A stretch of 64,000 nucleotides of DNA from Clostridiales bacterium (GCA_012522735.1 JAAYJU010000180.1:1-64000), one strand, 5' to 3'; shown: positions 28,567 to 39,996, counted from the stretch's first letter. The notes: generated by a model from the sequence alone, not told the origin. Translations and numbers: made by a program.

Positions 28567-29457
28567 AACACAACCGATTAATTCCTTTATATCCTTTATC
28601 TTATTCCTTATCATATAGGCCTCTATTCCATCGATTACTTCCTCAGTTGCCCTAGGATTTATGAAATTCGCTGTACCTACTGCCACCATAGTAGCCCCTG
28701 CCATAATAAATTCCAATGCATCGCTAGCATCCATTATTCCGCCCATCCCTATGACAGGAATTTTCACAGCATTTGCCGCCTGATAGACCATTCTCACTGC
28801 TATAGGTTTTATGGCGGGACCTGATAATCCTCCAATTTTATTAGCGAGAAGAAATGTTCTTCTTTCTACATCTATCCTCATACCTGTCAGCGTATTAATA
28901 AGAGAAATCCCATCCGCTCCTCCCGCTTCTGCTGCCTTTGCTATAGCTGCTATATCTGTAACATTAGGACTTAGCTTAATTATAATAGGCTTCTTGGAGT
29001 ATGCCTTCACCTGTGATGTGATTTCCTCAACACGACAAGGGTCTTGCCCAAATGCAATCCCACCCTCCTTAATATTGGGACAGGATATGTTAATCTCCAG
29101 CATGTCCACATCACAATCGGAGAGTCTTTCTGCCACCTCGCAGTATTCCTCAGCCGTCTTGCCGATTACATTTACTATGATCTTAGTGTCATATGATCTA
29201 AGAAATGGCAGGTCACGGTTAATGAATACATCTGCGCCTGGATTTTGAAGTCCGATTGCATTTAACATTCCACCATAGGTTTCCGCAATTCTTGGTGTAG
29301 GATTTCCGGGCCAGGCAGTAGTAGATACCCCTTTAGTAGTTACAGCACCAAGCCTTGACAAGTCTACATAGTCACAGTATTCCATGCCCGAGCCAAATGT
29401 ACCCGAAGCTGTAGTAACCGGATTCTTAAATGTGATTCCTGCTATATTAACCTTCAT
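28561..29457 (-). CDS. pyrD: Dihydroorotate dehydrogenase catalytic subunit (start trimmed to MKVNIAGITFKNP)
   Basis: FKNPVTTASGTFG, EINISCPN, KLSPNVTDI, GMGGIMDASDALEFIMAGA. Confidence 0.94.
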   Translation of the reverse strand: MKVNIAGITFKNPVTTASGTFGSGMEYCDYVDLSRLGAVTTKGVSTTAWPGNPTPRIAETYGGMLNAIGLQNPGADVFINRDLPFLRSYDTKIIVNVIGKTAEEYCEVAERLSDCDVDMLEINISCPNIKEGGIAFGQDPCRVEEITSQVKAYSKKPIIIKLSPNVTDIAAIAKAAEAGGADGISLINTLTGMRIDVERRTFLLANKIGGLSGPAIKPIAVRMVYQAANAVKIPVIGMGGIMDASDALEFIMAGATMVAVGTANFINPRATEEVIDGIEAYMIRNKIKDIKELIGCVR

Positions 29458-29642
29458 ATTTATATCTTTATTAACTTCTATGTTATTATCTTTCATGCTT
29501 TTCTTTCCTGTATCCTTCTCGTTTACGTCTATTATTATCCTATCTTCAATGTTCCTATACGTTATAATGATACCTGCACAGCCTTATACTCTTATTCATT
29601 TTGAACCTCTCATGACTAAAACCAGGAGTGTTCTTCTTGTGT

Positions 29643-30410
29643 TTATAAAATTATCTCATCCGCATAAAACACGGGACCTTCCTTACATATTCTCTTGTTA
29701 TTCACATTGGAATGATGGTCCACATCGGTTGACTGGCACACACATGAAAGACAGGCACCGATACCACAAGCCATTCTCTCCTCTAAGGATAGCTGTGCCT
29801 TTATCTTATTCGATGTAGCATATTCCTTTATACCCTTAAGCATGGGAGTGGGACCACATGCATATATGATATCCGCCTCAAGGTTATTGGCTTTAATAGC
29901 ATCTATGACATTTCCCTTAGTCCCTATACTTCCATCCTCAGTGGATATATATACCTTACCATAGTTTTCAAAATCCTTATTAAGAAATGTTACATCCCTA
30001 TACCCAAGTACAATACTTTTCTCACAGTCAAGCTGCTTTGCAAGCTCAAGTAAGGGAGGGATACCGATACCTCCTCCTACAACAAGAGCCTTCTTTCCTT
30101 CCAAAGTAAATCCTTTTCCTAAAGGACCGATACAATCTATTATTTCTCCTGGTTTAAGTCTTGCAAATTCTTCTGTACCCTTTCCCACAACACGGTAAAC
30201 CAGACGGATGTTTCCACTCTCTTTATGGATTTCGCATATGCTAATTGGTCTTGGAAGTAGCCTTCCACCATCTTGGCAATACAAGGATATGAACTGTCCC
30301 GGCTCGGCATCTGCAGCCATATTCCCTGCCTCTAGCCACATATCATATACGCCCTCTTCAAGTCTATTATTTTCTAATACTTTGATGCCCTTCTTTATAG
30401 CAACTGACAT
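29643..30410 (-). CDS. pyrK: Dihydroorotate dehydrogenase electron transfer subunit
   Basis: PGQFISLYCQDGGRLLPRPISI, VVGGGIGIPPLLELAK, ERMACGIGACLSCVC. Confidence 0.94.
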   Translation of the reverse strand: MSVAIKKGIKVLENNRLEEGVYDMWLEAGNMAADAEPGQFISLYCQDGGRLLPRPISICEIHKESGNIRLVYRVVGKGTEEFARLKPGEIIDCIGPLGKGFTLEGKKALVVGGGIGIPPLLELAKQLDCEKSIVLGYRDVTFLNKDFENYGKVYISTEDGSIGTKGNVIDAIKANNLEADIIYACGPTPMLKGIKEYATSNKIKAQLSLEERMACGIGACLSCVCQSTDVDHHSNVNNKRICKEGPVFYADEIIL

Positions 30411-30453
30411 TATATTCTCCTTCTAATCTATGTCTACTAATCTATTTAAATAT

Positions 30454-30858
30454 TTATCCTTCTAATATCTTAACATGAACCTTTCTAACCCTGGGACCGT
30501 CATACTCAGTCAAATATATACCCTGCCAGGTTCCAAGTAGTAATCTGCCATCCTCTATGATTATGGTCTCGGAAAATCCCATCAAGCTAGATTTAATATG
30601 TGCTGCGGAATTTCCCTCCATATGTTGATAGCCATCAGAAAATGGTATCACCTTATTTATTTCCATGAGAAAGTCTCTAACAACATCGGGGTCTGCATTT
30701 TCATTGATTGTAACCGCTGCTGTTGTATGAGGAATAAATACGATGCAAATTCCATTCATTACCCTACTATTTATAAGAGCTTCCTGGACCTGCCTTGTAA
30801 TATCAATCATAGCTGTGGTTTGAGGTGTCTTTACGCTAAAGGTATATACTTTACTCAC
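30454..30858 (-). CDS. YjbQ family (secondary thiamine-phosphate synthase-like)
   Basis: NGICIVFIPHTTAAVTINENADPDV, EGNSAAHIKSSLMG. Confidence 0.9.
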   Translation of the reverse strand: MSKVYTFSVKTPQTTAMIDITRQVQEALINSRVMNGICIVFIPHTTAAVTINENADPDVVRDFLMEINKVIPFSDGYQHMEGNSAAHIKSSLMGFSETIIIEDGRLLLGTWQGIYLTEYDGPRVRKVHVKILEG

Positions 30859-30949
30859 TTAATCTATCCCTTCCAATCTAATAACATTTGCCAACATATT
30901 TCTATATCATTATAAACAAGCGGTATTTAAAATACAAGTATGGTTTAGC

Positions 30950-31909
30950 TTACCTGTCCCTAACATTTTTCTTATTCATCATTACCACCGATAATATCAT
31001 GAACAAGACTCCGCTTCCAAACATAATGGTAAACTGCATCCATGGTGTAAACACCGTATCTCCAAACTTTATCTCAATACCGGTTATTTCGTAGTACTCA
31101 TTAATTGCCTCCTTAGGTAAGCCTGCAAATGCAGCATTTACCGCATCCATAGTAAATACCTTACGCATCCATACACTTCCCTGAGTCATAGGGACGAATG
31201 CAAGCACCTTTCTTACAATAGCAGGCAAAACTCCTAAGGGAACATACATCCCAGTGACAAAGCCTGACAGGGTATAGACAAATGTAGATATACCGCTATA
31301 AGCACTTCTGGTTCGTGCCAGACTCGTAAGAAAGAAGAGGAAGGCCGTGGTCGAAAAGGAATTTAGCACTATCAAGCCCAGTACCTTCAAGGCTAAGGTT
31401 ATAGACATAAGTGTTCCACCTGTAATTACCAGTATTATCTCTGATACAAGTACAGTTATAAGGCTAAAAAATACACTTAGGATAATAGCTGATATTACAT
31501 AGCCAGATACTAAGACAGCCCGAGATATGGGTGCTACATAGTAGCTAGCCAGCTTTCCACTTTCCTCATCCCAGCTCATCATGCTAAGCATGCCCATAGA
31601 AGCAGATATTCCGTTTACAATGGTTATACCTGCTATTATCAAGGAAAGCACTAGGGTTCGTGCATTAGCATCATCAAGTGAGGGGTTTCTGCTACCAGTT
31701 ACCAAATACTCTGTTGGTATGGTGGATCCTTGCATAATTTCATCCATATGACGCAAGGCATCCTTTACAATGCCTACATTCATATCTCCAAGAAAAATAA
31801 GCATCAGCGCGATAATGATTAGCATGGACAATAATGTATAAAAGACATTCTCTTTATCCTTGAGATATACCAAAAAATTTCTTCTTATTATAGCATTTAA
31901 GGCCTTCAT
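30950..31909 (-). CDS. ABC transporter permease (ABC-2 type)
   Basis: Multi-TM ORF downstream of ATPase gene. Confidence 0.85.
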   Translation of the reverse strand: MKALNAIIRRNFLVYLKDKENVFYTLLSMLIIIALMLIFLGDMNVGIVKDALRHMDEIMQGSTIPTEYLVTGSRNPSLDDANARTLVLSLIIAGITIVNGISASMGMLSMMSWDEESGKLASYYVAPISRAVLVSGYVISAIILSVFFSLITVLVSEIILVITGGTLMSITLALKVLGLIVLNSFSTTAFLFFLTSLARTRSAYSGISTFVYTLSGFVTGMYVPLGVLPAIVRKVLAFVPMTQGSVWMRKVFTMDAVNAAFAGLPKEAINEYYEITGIEIKFGDTVFTPWMQFTIMFGSGVLFMILSVVMMNKKNVRDR

Positions 31910-31922
31910 ATTCTTTACCCCC

Positions 31923-32843
31923 TTATATAACTTCCTGGAGTTGTTTTCCGGTTATATTAAGGAAAACATCATCCATTGTTCCCTGGACCACCTCGAATGA
32001 GCTCATATAAGGCGAAAGCTCACTAAGTAATGGTATGGCAGACATAGTGTCAGGAATAGTAATAGTGATATGATTGCTTTTTTCTTTATAGGTCATCTGA
32101 AATTTTTCAGCTATTTCTATTACCTTATCATAACTATCTGAAAATACGCGAATTCGATCTGAAGCATGGATTTCCTTAAGCTTGGTTGGGGTTCCATAGG
32201 CGACAATCTTACCGCTATCAATTATAGCTATATGATGAGCTCTAGCGGCCTCTTCCATATAATGAGTCGTTAGAAATATGGTCATATTATGCTCCTTACG
32301 AAGTCTTTCCACACTTCTCCAGACCATTCGCCTTGTCTGAGGGTCTAGGCCTGTGGTAGGCTCATCAAGAAACAGTATCTCAGGCTGATTCATAATTGCT
32401 CTTGCTATCTCACAGCGTCTTTTTTGACCGCCGGATAATTTGCGATACTGTCTGTCCAGTAAAGAGCCTATATCAAGGGTATCGCATACAATGTCAAGAT
32501 TCTTTTGAATGATATTAGCATCCTTTTCATAAAGATATGCTCTGCTTAGTAAATTCTGCTTTACACTTAGTAATGAGTCCATAGTATTATGCTGAAATAC
32601 AACTCCGAGCTTGGAACGAATCCCATTATTGTTCTTACCAAGCTCATATCCGCATATCTCTACATTTCCTGTATCCGGTGTATACAGGGTACAAAGCATA
32701 TTAATAGTGGTGGATTTACCAGCTCCGTTAACACCAAGATATCCGAACAGCTCTCCCTTATTAACCGTAAAGCTTATATCATCCACAGCCTTTACATCAC
32801 CAAAATGCTTAGTGAGCTTATTGACTTTAATTATCTCCTCCAT
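31923..32843 (-). CDS. ABC transporter ATP-binding protein
   Basis: GVNGAGKSTTINML, LSGGQKRRCEIARA, LFLDEPTTGLDP. Confidence 0.95.
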   Translation of the reverse strand: MEEIIKVNKLTKHFGDVKAVDDISFTVNKGELFGYLGVNGAGKSTTINMLCTLYTPDTGNVEICGYELGKNNNGIRSKLGVVFQHNTMDSLLSVKQNLLSRAYLYEKDANIIQKNLDIVCDTLDIGSLLDRQYRKLSGGQKRRCEIARAIMNQPEILFLDEPTTGLDPQTRRMVWRSVERLRKEHNMTIFLTTHYMEEAARAHHIAIIDSGKIVAYGTPTKLKEIHASDRIRVFSDSYDKVIEIAEKFQMTYKEKSNHITITIPDTMSAIPLLSELSPYMSSFEVVQGTMDDVFLNITGKQLQEVI

Positions 32844-33016
32844 ATGTAGAATCCCCTCCAAATTACCAGATTTATCATAATAACTATATAAGAAGTTCAA
32901 TGAAAAATCAAACTGTTTTTACAATAATTAAATCGTTTTTATATATTTGTTTTCATTGAAAATTTTTCTGTTATAATTAAAGAAATAAAGACCATAAAAG
33001 AGAGGTAATTATAGAT

Positions 33017-33673
33017 ATGTTCTGTACAAATTGTGGTAATAAGCTAGAAGAAACAGATAAGTTCTGCATTCATTGTGGAAGCCCTACTTCTAATCATCAG
33101 CCTGATGCGCCAAGATTAGGTGATAGCCATAGCCTTACAGAAGAAAAAATAGATCAAGCTATAATTCCTATGAAAAGAAAAAAACGAATTATACCGATTA
33201 TAGCTGGTATTCTTACATTAGTTGTACTAGTAGGAGGAATGAGCAGCTTCCTTCTCTACCGTAAGCACTTCGATAAGCAGGCAGATATAGTTATGGCATA
33301 TATCGATGACAGAGAATATGACCAGGCAGTAGCTCTTTATAGAAAATATAGCGGTAAGAAGGAATCCTTTGATGAAAAGATATTCATTGAAATCAAGAAT
33401 GTAACAGAACAGATAAAGAATGACTATTTGTCAGAGGATATTGACTATAATTTTGCAAAGGGTCAATTGGGTAGTCTAAATGACTTTGATATTACTGGTT
33501 TGGATTTAATTATTTATGATTGTGCCCGGTGGATTGATAAGATTAATACTTCCAGAGAGAATTATCAGGATGGTAAGACTTATTATGAGCTGGGAGATTA
33601 CGATAGGGCTCTTGAAAAATATGGATTAGTACTTGAGGAAGATAGTAGGTATTATGACCGAGCTGGTGTTTAG
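33017..33673 (+). CDS. Zinc-ribbon domain membrane protein with TPR-like C-terminus
   Basis: MFCTNCGNKLEETDKFCIHCGSP, TM IIPIIAGILTLVVLVGGMSSFLL, YYELGDYDRALEKY. Confidence 0.8.
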   Translation: MFCTNCGNKLEETDKFCIHCGSPTSNHQPDAPRLGDSHSLTEEKIDQAIIPMKRKKRIIPIIAGILTLVVLVGGMSSFLLYRKHFDKQADIVMAYIDDREYDQAVALYRKYSGKKESFDEKIFIEIKNVTEQIKNDYLSEDIDYNFAKGQLGSLNDFDITGLDLIIYDCARWIDKINTSRENYQDGKTYYELGDYDRALEKYGLVLEEDSRYYDRAGV

Positions 33674-33837
33674 TTTTAATATTGTACAATAAATACGTAA
33701 TATAATGTTTTTCTTTATAAGATATTTATCAATATTTATAGCTACCTTGACAAAAAACTTTATCTTATGTTATATTTACCACCGATAGCATACAGGACGG
33801 ACATAAACATACAAATAGAAAGGACTTATATAACAAG

Positions 33838-34353
33838 ATGAATCCTATCGTTACGATTGAAATGCAAAACGGAGATATTATGAAACTGGAGTTATATCCA
33901 GAGATTGCACCAGCTACAGTCAATAATTTTATCTCTCTTATTAACAAAGGCTTCTATAATGGATTGATATTCCATAGGGTCATTCGTGGATTTATGATTC
34001 AGGGTGGAGATCCTGATGGAAACGGCACTGGTGGACCCGGCTACTCAATTAAGGGTGAATTTACCTACAATAATTTTGAAAACACTCTTAAGCATAGTGC
34101 AGGAGTTATCTCAATGGCAAGATCGCAGAGGCCTGATTCAGCTGGCTCACAATTTTTTATTATGCATAAGGATTCCTCGCATCTAGACGGTTCCTATGCA
34201 GCATTCGGAAAGATAACCGAGGGAATTGATGTGGTCAATAAAATTGCTGAGACTAAGACAGATTATTCTGATATGCCTCTCGAACCTCAGGTCATGAAAA
34301 GTGTGACTGTGGAAACTTTCGGCACAGAATATCCTGAACCCGAGAAGCTATAA
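33838..34353 (+). CDS. Peptidyl-prolyl cis-trans isomerase (cyclophilin type)
   Basis: FHRVIRGFMIQGGDPDGNGTGGPGYSIKGEF, ISMARSQRPDSAGSQFFI. Confidence 0.95.
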   Translation: MNPIVTIEMQNGDIMKLELYPEIAPATVNNFISLINKGFYNGLIFHRVIRGFMIQGGDPDGNGTGGPGYSIKGEFTYNNFENTLKHSAGVISMARSQRPDSAGSQFFIMHKDSSHLDGSYAAFGKITEGIDVVNKIAETKTDYSDMPLEPQVMKSVTVETFGTEYPEPEKL

Positions 34354-34387
34354 AGCAAAAGCCTCAAGCTGTTTCATAAGATTATTT

Positions 34388-34426
34388 AAGGGTTGCTTAA
34401 TTCCTTATAGGAATTTCGCAACCCTT
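34388..34426 (+). terminator. Rho-independent terminator of the cyclophilin gene
   Basis: aagggttgc...gcaaccctttt. Confidence 0.8.
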
Positions 34427-34440
34427 TTAATTTTCTTACT

Positions 34441-35364
34441 TTAATTTCTGCAAGCCTTCTTAAGGTCTTCTCTCATATCAAGTACCGCCTGTCTTGAGGC
34501 AGCTGCATAGGCTTCCTCTCCAAAGCTTTCATACTGAGGTAGTTTATAAGCAGCTATAATACCCCTTGAGGAATTCACGATTGCTCCCAATCCATCCTTA
34601 TTGAAGAAGTGCTTTAGATCCTCTGCCTTACCCCCTTGTGCACCATAACCGGGGACTAGAATAAATGTCTTAGGCATAATCCTTCTAAGCTTCTTACCCA
34701 TCTCTGGATAAGTAGCACCTACCACAGCTCCTATATAGCTATACTCGGATCCCATGAAGAGTTCTCCCCATTCAGCAACCTTTTCACCTACTAGCTCATA
34801 CAAGGGACGACCATCAATAAGCTTATCCTGAAACTCTCCGCTGGATGGATTTGATGTCTTTACAAGAATAAATAATCCTTTGTTCTCCTGCTTACACACC
34901 TCTATAAAGGGTAGAATTCCATCGGAGCCAAGATAAGGATTAACTGTAATAAAGTCCTCATCAAATCCCCTAAATTCTACGCCTCCTATACTTATCTTGC
35001 CAAGATGGCCCATTGCATAAGCAGTAGATGTTGAGCCAATATCTCCTCGCTTCACATCGCCTATTACAATCAAGCCCTTATCCTTTGCATAGTCAATTGT
35101 TCTTACATAAGACCTCATTCCTTCTATGCCAAACTGCTCATACATGGCCACCTGCGGCTTTACTGCCGGAACCAAATCATAGACAGCATCAATAATACCT
35201 TTATTAAATAGCCATATTGCCTCTGCAGCCCCTTCAAGATTCTCACCCTTTTCCTTATATGCCTTCTTTATAATATGCTCGGGTACATATGATAGCATGG
35301 GATCAAGTCCAACCACTATAGGTGCTTCCAACTCTTGAATTCTCTTCGCCAACTTATTAATCAT
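34441..35364 (-). CDS. pyrF: Orotidine 5'-phosphate decarboxylase (start trimmed to MINKLAKRIQE)
   Basis: PIVVGLDPML, VIGDVKRGDIGSTS, VPGYGAQGG; GGAGGATTGGC-ATG. Confidence 0.93.
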   Translation of the reverse strand: MINKLAKRIQELEAPIVVGLDPMLSYVPEHIIKKAYKEKGENLEGAAEAIWLFNKGIIDAVYDLVPAVKPQVAMYEQFGIEGMRSYVRTIDYAKDKGLIVIGDVKRGDIGSTSTAYAMGHLGKISIGGVEFRGFDEDFITVNPYLGSDGILPFIEVCKQENKGLFILVKTSNPSSGEFQDKLIDGRPLYELVGEKVAEWGELFMGSEYSYIGAVVGATYPEMGKKLRRIMPKTFILVPGYGAQGGKAEDLKHFFNKDGLGAIVNSSRGIIAAYKLPQYESFGEEAYAAASRQAVLDMREDLKKACRN

Positions 35365-35370
35365 GCCAAT

Positions 35371-35519
35371 CCTCCATAACAAATTATTGTATCTCACTAA
35401 TATTAACGGAGGATTTATCCTCCATAACAAATTATTGTATCTCACTAATATTAACGGAGGATTTATCCTCCTTAATATCTATAAACATTTCATTACTAAG
35501 AACGGAGGTTTTAACCTCC
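35371..35519 (-). repeat. SD/anti-SD tandem repeat array, 3 units of 48 bp, overlapping the pyrC stop
   Basis: cctccataacaaattattgtatctcactaatattaacggaggatttat at 35371 and 35419 (identical); diverged third at 35467; next CCTCC at 35515. Confidence 0.93.
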
Positions 35520-36821
35520 AAATTCGTATTTTATTTCCCCAGATACTATTGTATATTTTACTCTTCCATACACCCTTCTTCCATGAAAAGGCGTATTGCT
35601 TGCTTTTGAATAAAATTTGCTTTTATCTATGATATACTCCTCATCGGGATCTATAATCACAATATCCGCTACCTTGCCCTCACCTATACAACCCCTATCT
35701 ATTCCAAGGATATTGGCAGGATTTAGGCTCATTTTCTCAACCATCTGCCTATATGTCAGAATACCCGTCCTTACTAATTCGCTATAAGTAATGGAAAATG
35801 CTGTTTCAAGTCCAACTATACCAAAGGGTGCTTCTGCCATGGACTTTTTCTTCTCCTCTTCAGAATGTGGTGCATGATCGGTTGAAATAACATCTAGCAC
35901 ATCATTTTTTAAAGCATCTATAATCGCTTCCACATCACTTGGACTTCTAAGCGGAGGATTCATCTTATAGTTAGAATCATCCCCTAGTATATCTTGATCA
36001 GATAAGGTGAAATAGTGGGGACAGGTTTCTCCTGTTACCCTAAGCTCCTCACCTTTTGCAATCTTAAGTATCTTAGTACTGCCCTTTGTGGAGCAATGAC
36101 ATAGATGAAGCCGGGCACCAGTATCCTTAGCAAGTATAATGTCTCTAGCTACAATAATATCCTCCACAGCGTTACTGATACCGGCAAGGCCCAGTTCTTT
36201 TGCCTTTTGGCCTGCATTAATAACACCATTTCCAGCAAGAGCCTTGTCCTCACAATGAGCAAACACTATGGTATCAAGCTTGGCTGCCTCCTTCATTGCT
36301 TTGGCATAAAGTGATGTGTCAATAACAGTTTTTCCATCCTCACTTAATCCTATTGCCCCGGCATTTATAAGTGCAGGTATATCAGTTAGCTCATTTCCTT
36401 CCTGTTCAAAGGTAATCGCAGCGATGGGATGAATATTAACCGGTGCTTTCTCAGCTTGCTTAAGGACGAACTTTATTGTCTCTGGTCTGTCAAGTGCAGG
36501 TCTGGTATTTGGCATAGCACAGATAGTAGTAAATCCACCGGCTGCTGCGGCCATGGATCCAGTCAGTATAGTCTCCTTATGCTCATATCCGGGTTCCCTT
36601 AGATGAACGTGAAGATCAATTAATCCAGGCATAACAAGCATTCCGGAAGCATCTATTACCTTATCGGCCATGATATTCTCTATATCAGCACCAGAATGAT
36701 CTACTATCTTTTGCACAAGATTATCTCTTATAAGAATGTTATAATTTCCTTCGATACCCGTGCCCGGATCAATTACATAGCCGTTCTTAATATATAAAAG
36801 CAAAGATTTTGCCCTCCTCAT
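35511..36821 (-). CDS. pyrC: Dihydroorotase
   Basis: GLIDLHVHLREPGYEHKETI, ISTDHAPHSEEEK. Confidence 0.95.
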   Translation of the reverse strand: MRRAKSLLLYIKNGYVIDPGTGIEGNYNILIRDNLVQKIVDHSGADIENIMADKVIDASGMLVMPGLIDLHVHLREPGYEHKETILTGSMAAAAGGFTTICAMPNTRPALDRPETIKFVLKQAEKAPVNIHPIAAITFEQEGNELTDIPALINAGAIGLSEDGKTVIDTSLYAKAMKEAAKLDTIVFAHCEDKALAGNGVINAGQKAKELGLAGISNAVEDIIVARDIILAKDTGARLHLCHCSTKGSTKILKIAKGEELRVTGETCPHYFTLSDQDILGDDSNYKMNPPLRSPSDVEAIIDALKNDVLDVISTDHAPHSEEEKKKSMAEAPFGIVGLETAFSITYSELVRTGILTYRQMVEKMSLNPANILGIDRGCIGEGKVADIVIIDPDEEYIIDKSKFYSKASNTPFHGRRVYGRVKYTIVSGEIKYEFGG

Positions 36822-36874
36822 ACTTCTATCATAAACTGTGAACTATATTAACGTATAATCTATCATTATCTGAA

Positions 36875-38212
36875 TCAGTCTTTTCCCGCAAGATAGTTAA
36901 TAAACTGCTGGGCTGTCCTACCAGATAATCCCCCATGGTGTAGCTCCCATTTTCTTGCCTCAGCAAAAAGCTCCTCCTCCGATGAGATCCTTATGGACTG
37001 CCTAATTGCCAGCTGCTTTACAATCTCCAGATACTCTTTTTGGGAAGGTGATGAGAAGTTGATTGTGATACCAAAGCGATCAACCAAGGAAAGTTTTTCT
37101 TCCATAGTATCTGAACGATGGATATCGCCATCAATCTCCATGTCCGATCTGTCCTTCCAAGTCTCTCTTATTAGGTGTCTGCGATTGGATGTAGCATATA
37201 TAAGCACATTATCCGGCTTGTTCTCCAAACCTCCCTCAATCACTGCCTTAAGATACTTATATTCAATCTCAAAATCCTCAAAAGACAAATCATCCATATA
37301 TATTATAAACTTATAATTTCTGTTCTTTATAATTGAAATAAGAGTCGAAAGATCCTCGAATTGATGCTTATAAATCTCAATCATACGAAGTCCTTTATCA
37401 TAGTATTCATTTAAAATTGCCTTTACAGATGTGGATTTACCAGTACCGGAATCACCAAAGAGCAGAACATTATTAGCCTTTTTTCCTTCTACAAATGCCC
37501 TGGTATTATCTATAAGCTTCTGTTTCTGAAGCTCATAACCTACCAGATTCGAAAGCCTTACATCTACTGTATTGGTAATGGGAACAAGCTCTAGCTTTCC
37601 ATCCTCTCTAGATAAACGAAATGCCTTATTCAATCCTAATTTGCCTACACCATAGTCCTTATAAAAATTAGTTACAACTTGAAATACCTCATCCTCATCC
37701 TTAGCAGAAGCAATATTCGCACTTAGGATCCTGACCTTCTCGCTAACACTCTTATTATATCTTCCACTGCTCTTTTCAATCGCTTTATAGTCTGTGATTA
37801 TGGAGAAACAGTTAATGCCAAGCTCCTCTTCAATGCCACTAAAATCATAGTGGAACAACTCTAAGAATATCTTAAAGTCTGCTTTTGCAAATCTGTTGAC
37901 AGTGCCCTGTCTTGCTCCAGCTTTCTCACAGGTAATAGTAAAGGGATTTTCCGTGCTCGCTAGCGTGTAAGCCAGATAATTTTGCCATAGGTTCTGATCG
38001 AAGCCGTATATGGTAGATACATCCAGAAGCTCATTGATAAGTGTATATATTCTGGATGTAAACATATCTTTATCGATTCCATTTAATCTTTCTTCTTGTC
38101 TATTATCCTTTTTATGATAATCTATCTCAAAAAGGATACCAGACAGCTTAACAAGTATGTTGTCTTCTTCCAGATTCTTATATACTGATAATTTTGAAAT
38201 CAAGCGATACAT
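36875..38212 (-). CDS. DUF815-family AAA ATPase
   Basis: [70 protein letters not shown]. Confidence 0.88.
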   Translation of the reverse strand: MYRLISKLSVYKNLEEDNILVKLSGILFEIDYHKKDNRQEERLNGIDKDMFTSRIYTLINELLDVSTIYGFDQNLWQNYLAYTLASTENPFTITCEKAGARQGTVNRFAKADFKIFLELFHYDFSGIEEELGINCFSIITDYKAIEKSSGRYNKSVSEKVRILSANIASAKDEDEVFQVVTNFYKDYGVGKLGLNKAFRLSREDGKLELVPITNTVDVRLSNLVGYELQKQKLIDNTRAFVEGKKANNVLLFGDSGTGKSTSVKAILNEYYDKGLRMIEIYKHQFEDLSTLISIIKNRNYKFIIYMDDLSFEDFEIEYKYLKAVIEGGLENKPDNVLIYATSNRRHLIRETWKDRSDMEIDGDIHRSDTMEEKLSLVDRFGITINFSSPSQKEYLEIVKQLAIRQSIRISSEEELFAEARKWELHHGGLSGRTAQQFINYLAGKD

Positions 38213-38223
38213 TCTATAACCTC

Positions 38224-39996
38224 CTACATGCGATCAGGCGCTTCAAATGCCAGTAAGTCTATACAGGTCAATAATATATCCTGTACCAGTGTAATCATTA
38301 GGATTAATGACGCTTGCCTTTCTTCACTGTTTTCTTCGGATATTATCTTAGTATCATGATAAAAGCTAGAGAATTTGTCGGCCAAATCATAGATATATTG
38401 GCATATCCTATGAGGTGCCTGCTCCTCATAAGCCAAGTGTATCATATCACTAAACCTTGTAATCTGTAGCATCAATTCTCTCTCAACCCCAGATGCAGCA
38501 GGAAGTATATCACTATCATTACTGATTGCTTTTCCTGTGTCATAGAATTTATCTAAAATCGATTTAATTCGTACAATTGTATAAAGAATATATGGTCCTG
38601 TATTACCTTCAAATGATGTAAAGCGTTCCAGGTCAAATACATAATCCTTAGCGGCCTGATTTGATAGATCTCCGTACTTTAATGCTGCAAGACCAACCTT
38701 AGAGGCTACTTGTCTTGCTTCCTCTTCATCCATACTACGGTTTTCCATGACTTTACGATATACTTCATCTGTAACCATCTTAATCAGATGCTCCAGACGA
38801 AGAACGCCTCCATCCCTTGTCTTAAAGGGTTTGCCATCCTTACCGTTCATTGTACCAAAACCAATAAACTGAAGGTTTGTATCCTCTTTTACTAGCTTGG
38901 TCTTCTTTGCACAACGGAATAATCTCTCAAAATGCAACTCCTGTCTCTTATCTGTTATATAAATCATATGGTCGGGATCGAAGAGCTTAACCCTCTCTAC
39001 AATAGTTGCCAAGTCGGTTGTGCTGTATAGTGTAGCACCATCTGATTTTAATATCATAAATGGTGGTATTTCTTTTGTATCGGTTTCTTCCTTTACATCC
39101 ACCACCAAGGCCCCGTCACTAATCCTTGCATAATTATTCGATTTCAAATACTCTACCATATCAGTAACATAGGGTTGTGCATCGCTTTCCATCTTCCACA
39201 GCTCGAAGGACACATTCAGGTTATCATAAATCTTCTTAAGATCTGTTACAGACACCTCCTGCATATGCTTCCAAAGAGCCATATAGCCTCTATGCCCGTT
39301 TTGCATAAGGTAAGTAATCCTCTTTGCTTCCTCGAGAAAAGCAGGATTTTCTTTGGAATATGCACTAGCTGTAGGATAGATGTCCTCAAGCTCTGATATG
39401 GTAAATGGAGCCTCAGTCGGGTATTCTCCCGAAAAGCTCTCATCAAAATATATCATGTCTGGCTTTCTTCTCTTTAATTCAGCTATAACCAAACCCATCG
39501 GTGTGCCCCAGTCACCCAGATGCACATCACCGATTGCATCATTTCCCATAAACTTTAATATGCGTTTCAGGCTCTCCCCTATAATGGCGGAGCGCATGTG
39601 GCCTACATGAAGGGGCTTGGCAATATTGGGACCGCCATAATCAATGATTACCTTTTTAGGTGCAGCCTCCTTCTCACAGCCAAAATCCTTTTCCTCTCGC
39701 ATACTATTTATATAGGTAGCTAAGAACTCATCACTCAAGTTAATATTTATAAACCCGGGCATAATAGCAACAATATTTTTTATTTTGCTATTTTCCTGTA
39801 ATGCACTAACAACTTCCTGCGCAATCATAATAGGTGCCTTTTTGTATACTTTTGCTGCAGCCATGGCACCATTGCACTGGTATTGACATAGATCCGGTCT
39901 ATTTGAAACTGTTACTGCTCCATATTTTTCGTCATACCCTTTTAATGCAAATGCTTGCTTAAGATCCTCTGATATTAATTCGACTATTTTCTTCAT
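38224..39996 (-). CDS. argS: Arginyl-tRNA synthetase (start trimmed to [11 protein letters not shown])
   Basis: [43 protein letters not shown]. Confidence 0.95.
   Translation of the reverse strand: MKKIVELISEDLKQAFALKGYDEKYGAVTVSNRPDLCQYQCNGAMAAAKVYKKAPIMIAQEVVSALQENSKIKNIVAIMPGFININLSDEFLATYINSMREEKDFGCEKEAAPKKVIIDYGGPNIAKPLHVGHMRSAIIGESLKRILKFMGNDAIGDVHLGDWGTPMGLVIAELKRRKPDMIYFDESFSGEYPTEAPFTISELEDIYPTASAYSKENPAFLEEAKRITYLMQNGHRGYMALWKHMQEVSVTDLKKIYDNLNVSFELWKMESDAQPYVTDMVEYLKSNNYARISDGALVVDVKEETDTKEIPPFMILKSDGATLYSTTDLATIVERVKLFDPDHMIYITDKRQELHFERLFRCAKKTKLVKEDTNLQFIGFGTMNGKDGKPFKTRDGGVLRLEHLIKMVTDEVYRKVMENRSMDEEEARQVASKVGLAALKYGDLSNQAAKDYVFDLERFTSFEGNTGPYILYTIVRIKSILDKFYDTGKAISNDSDILPAASGVERELMLQITRFSDMIHLAYEEQAPHRICQYIYDLADKFSSFYHDTKIISEENSEERQASLILMITLVQDILLTCIDLLAFEAPDRM

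Noticed and set aside
29500-29640. pyrK-pyrD spacer as a PyrR-type attenuator
   Set aside because: No convincing PyrR-binding loop or terminator/antiterminator pair seen by eye.
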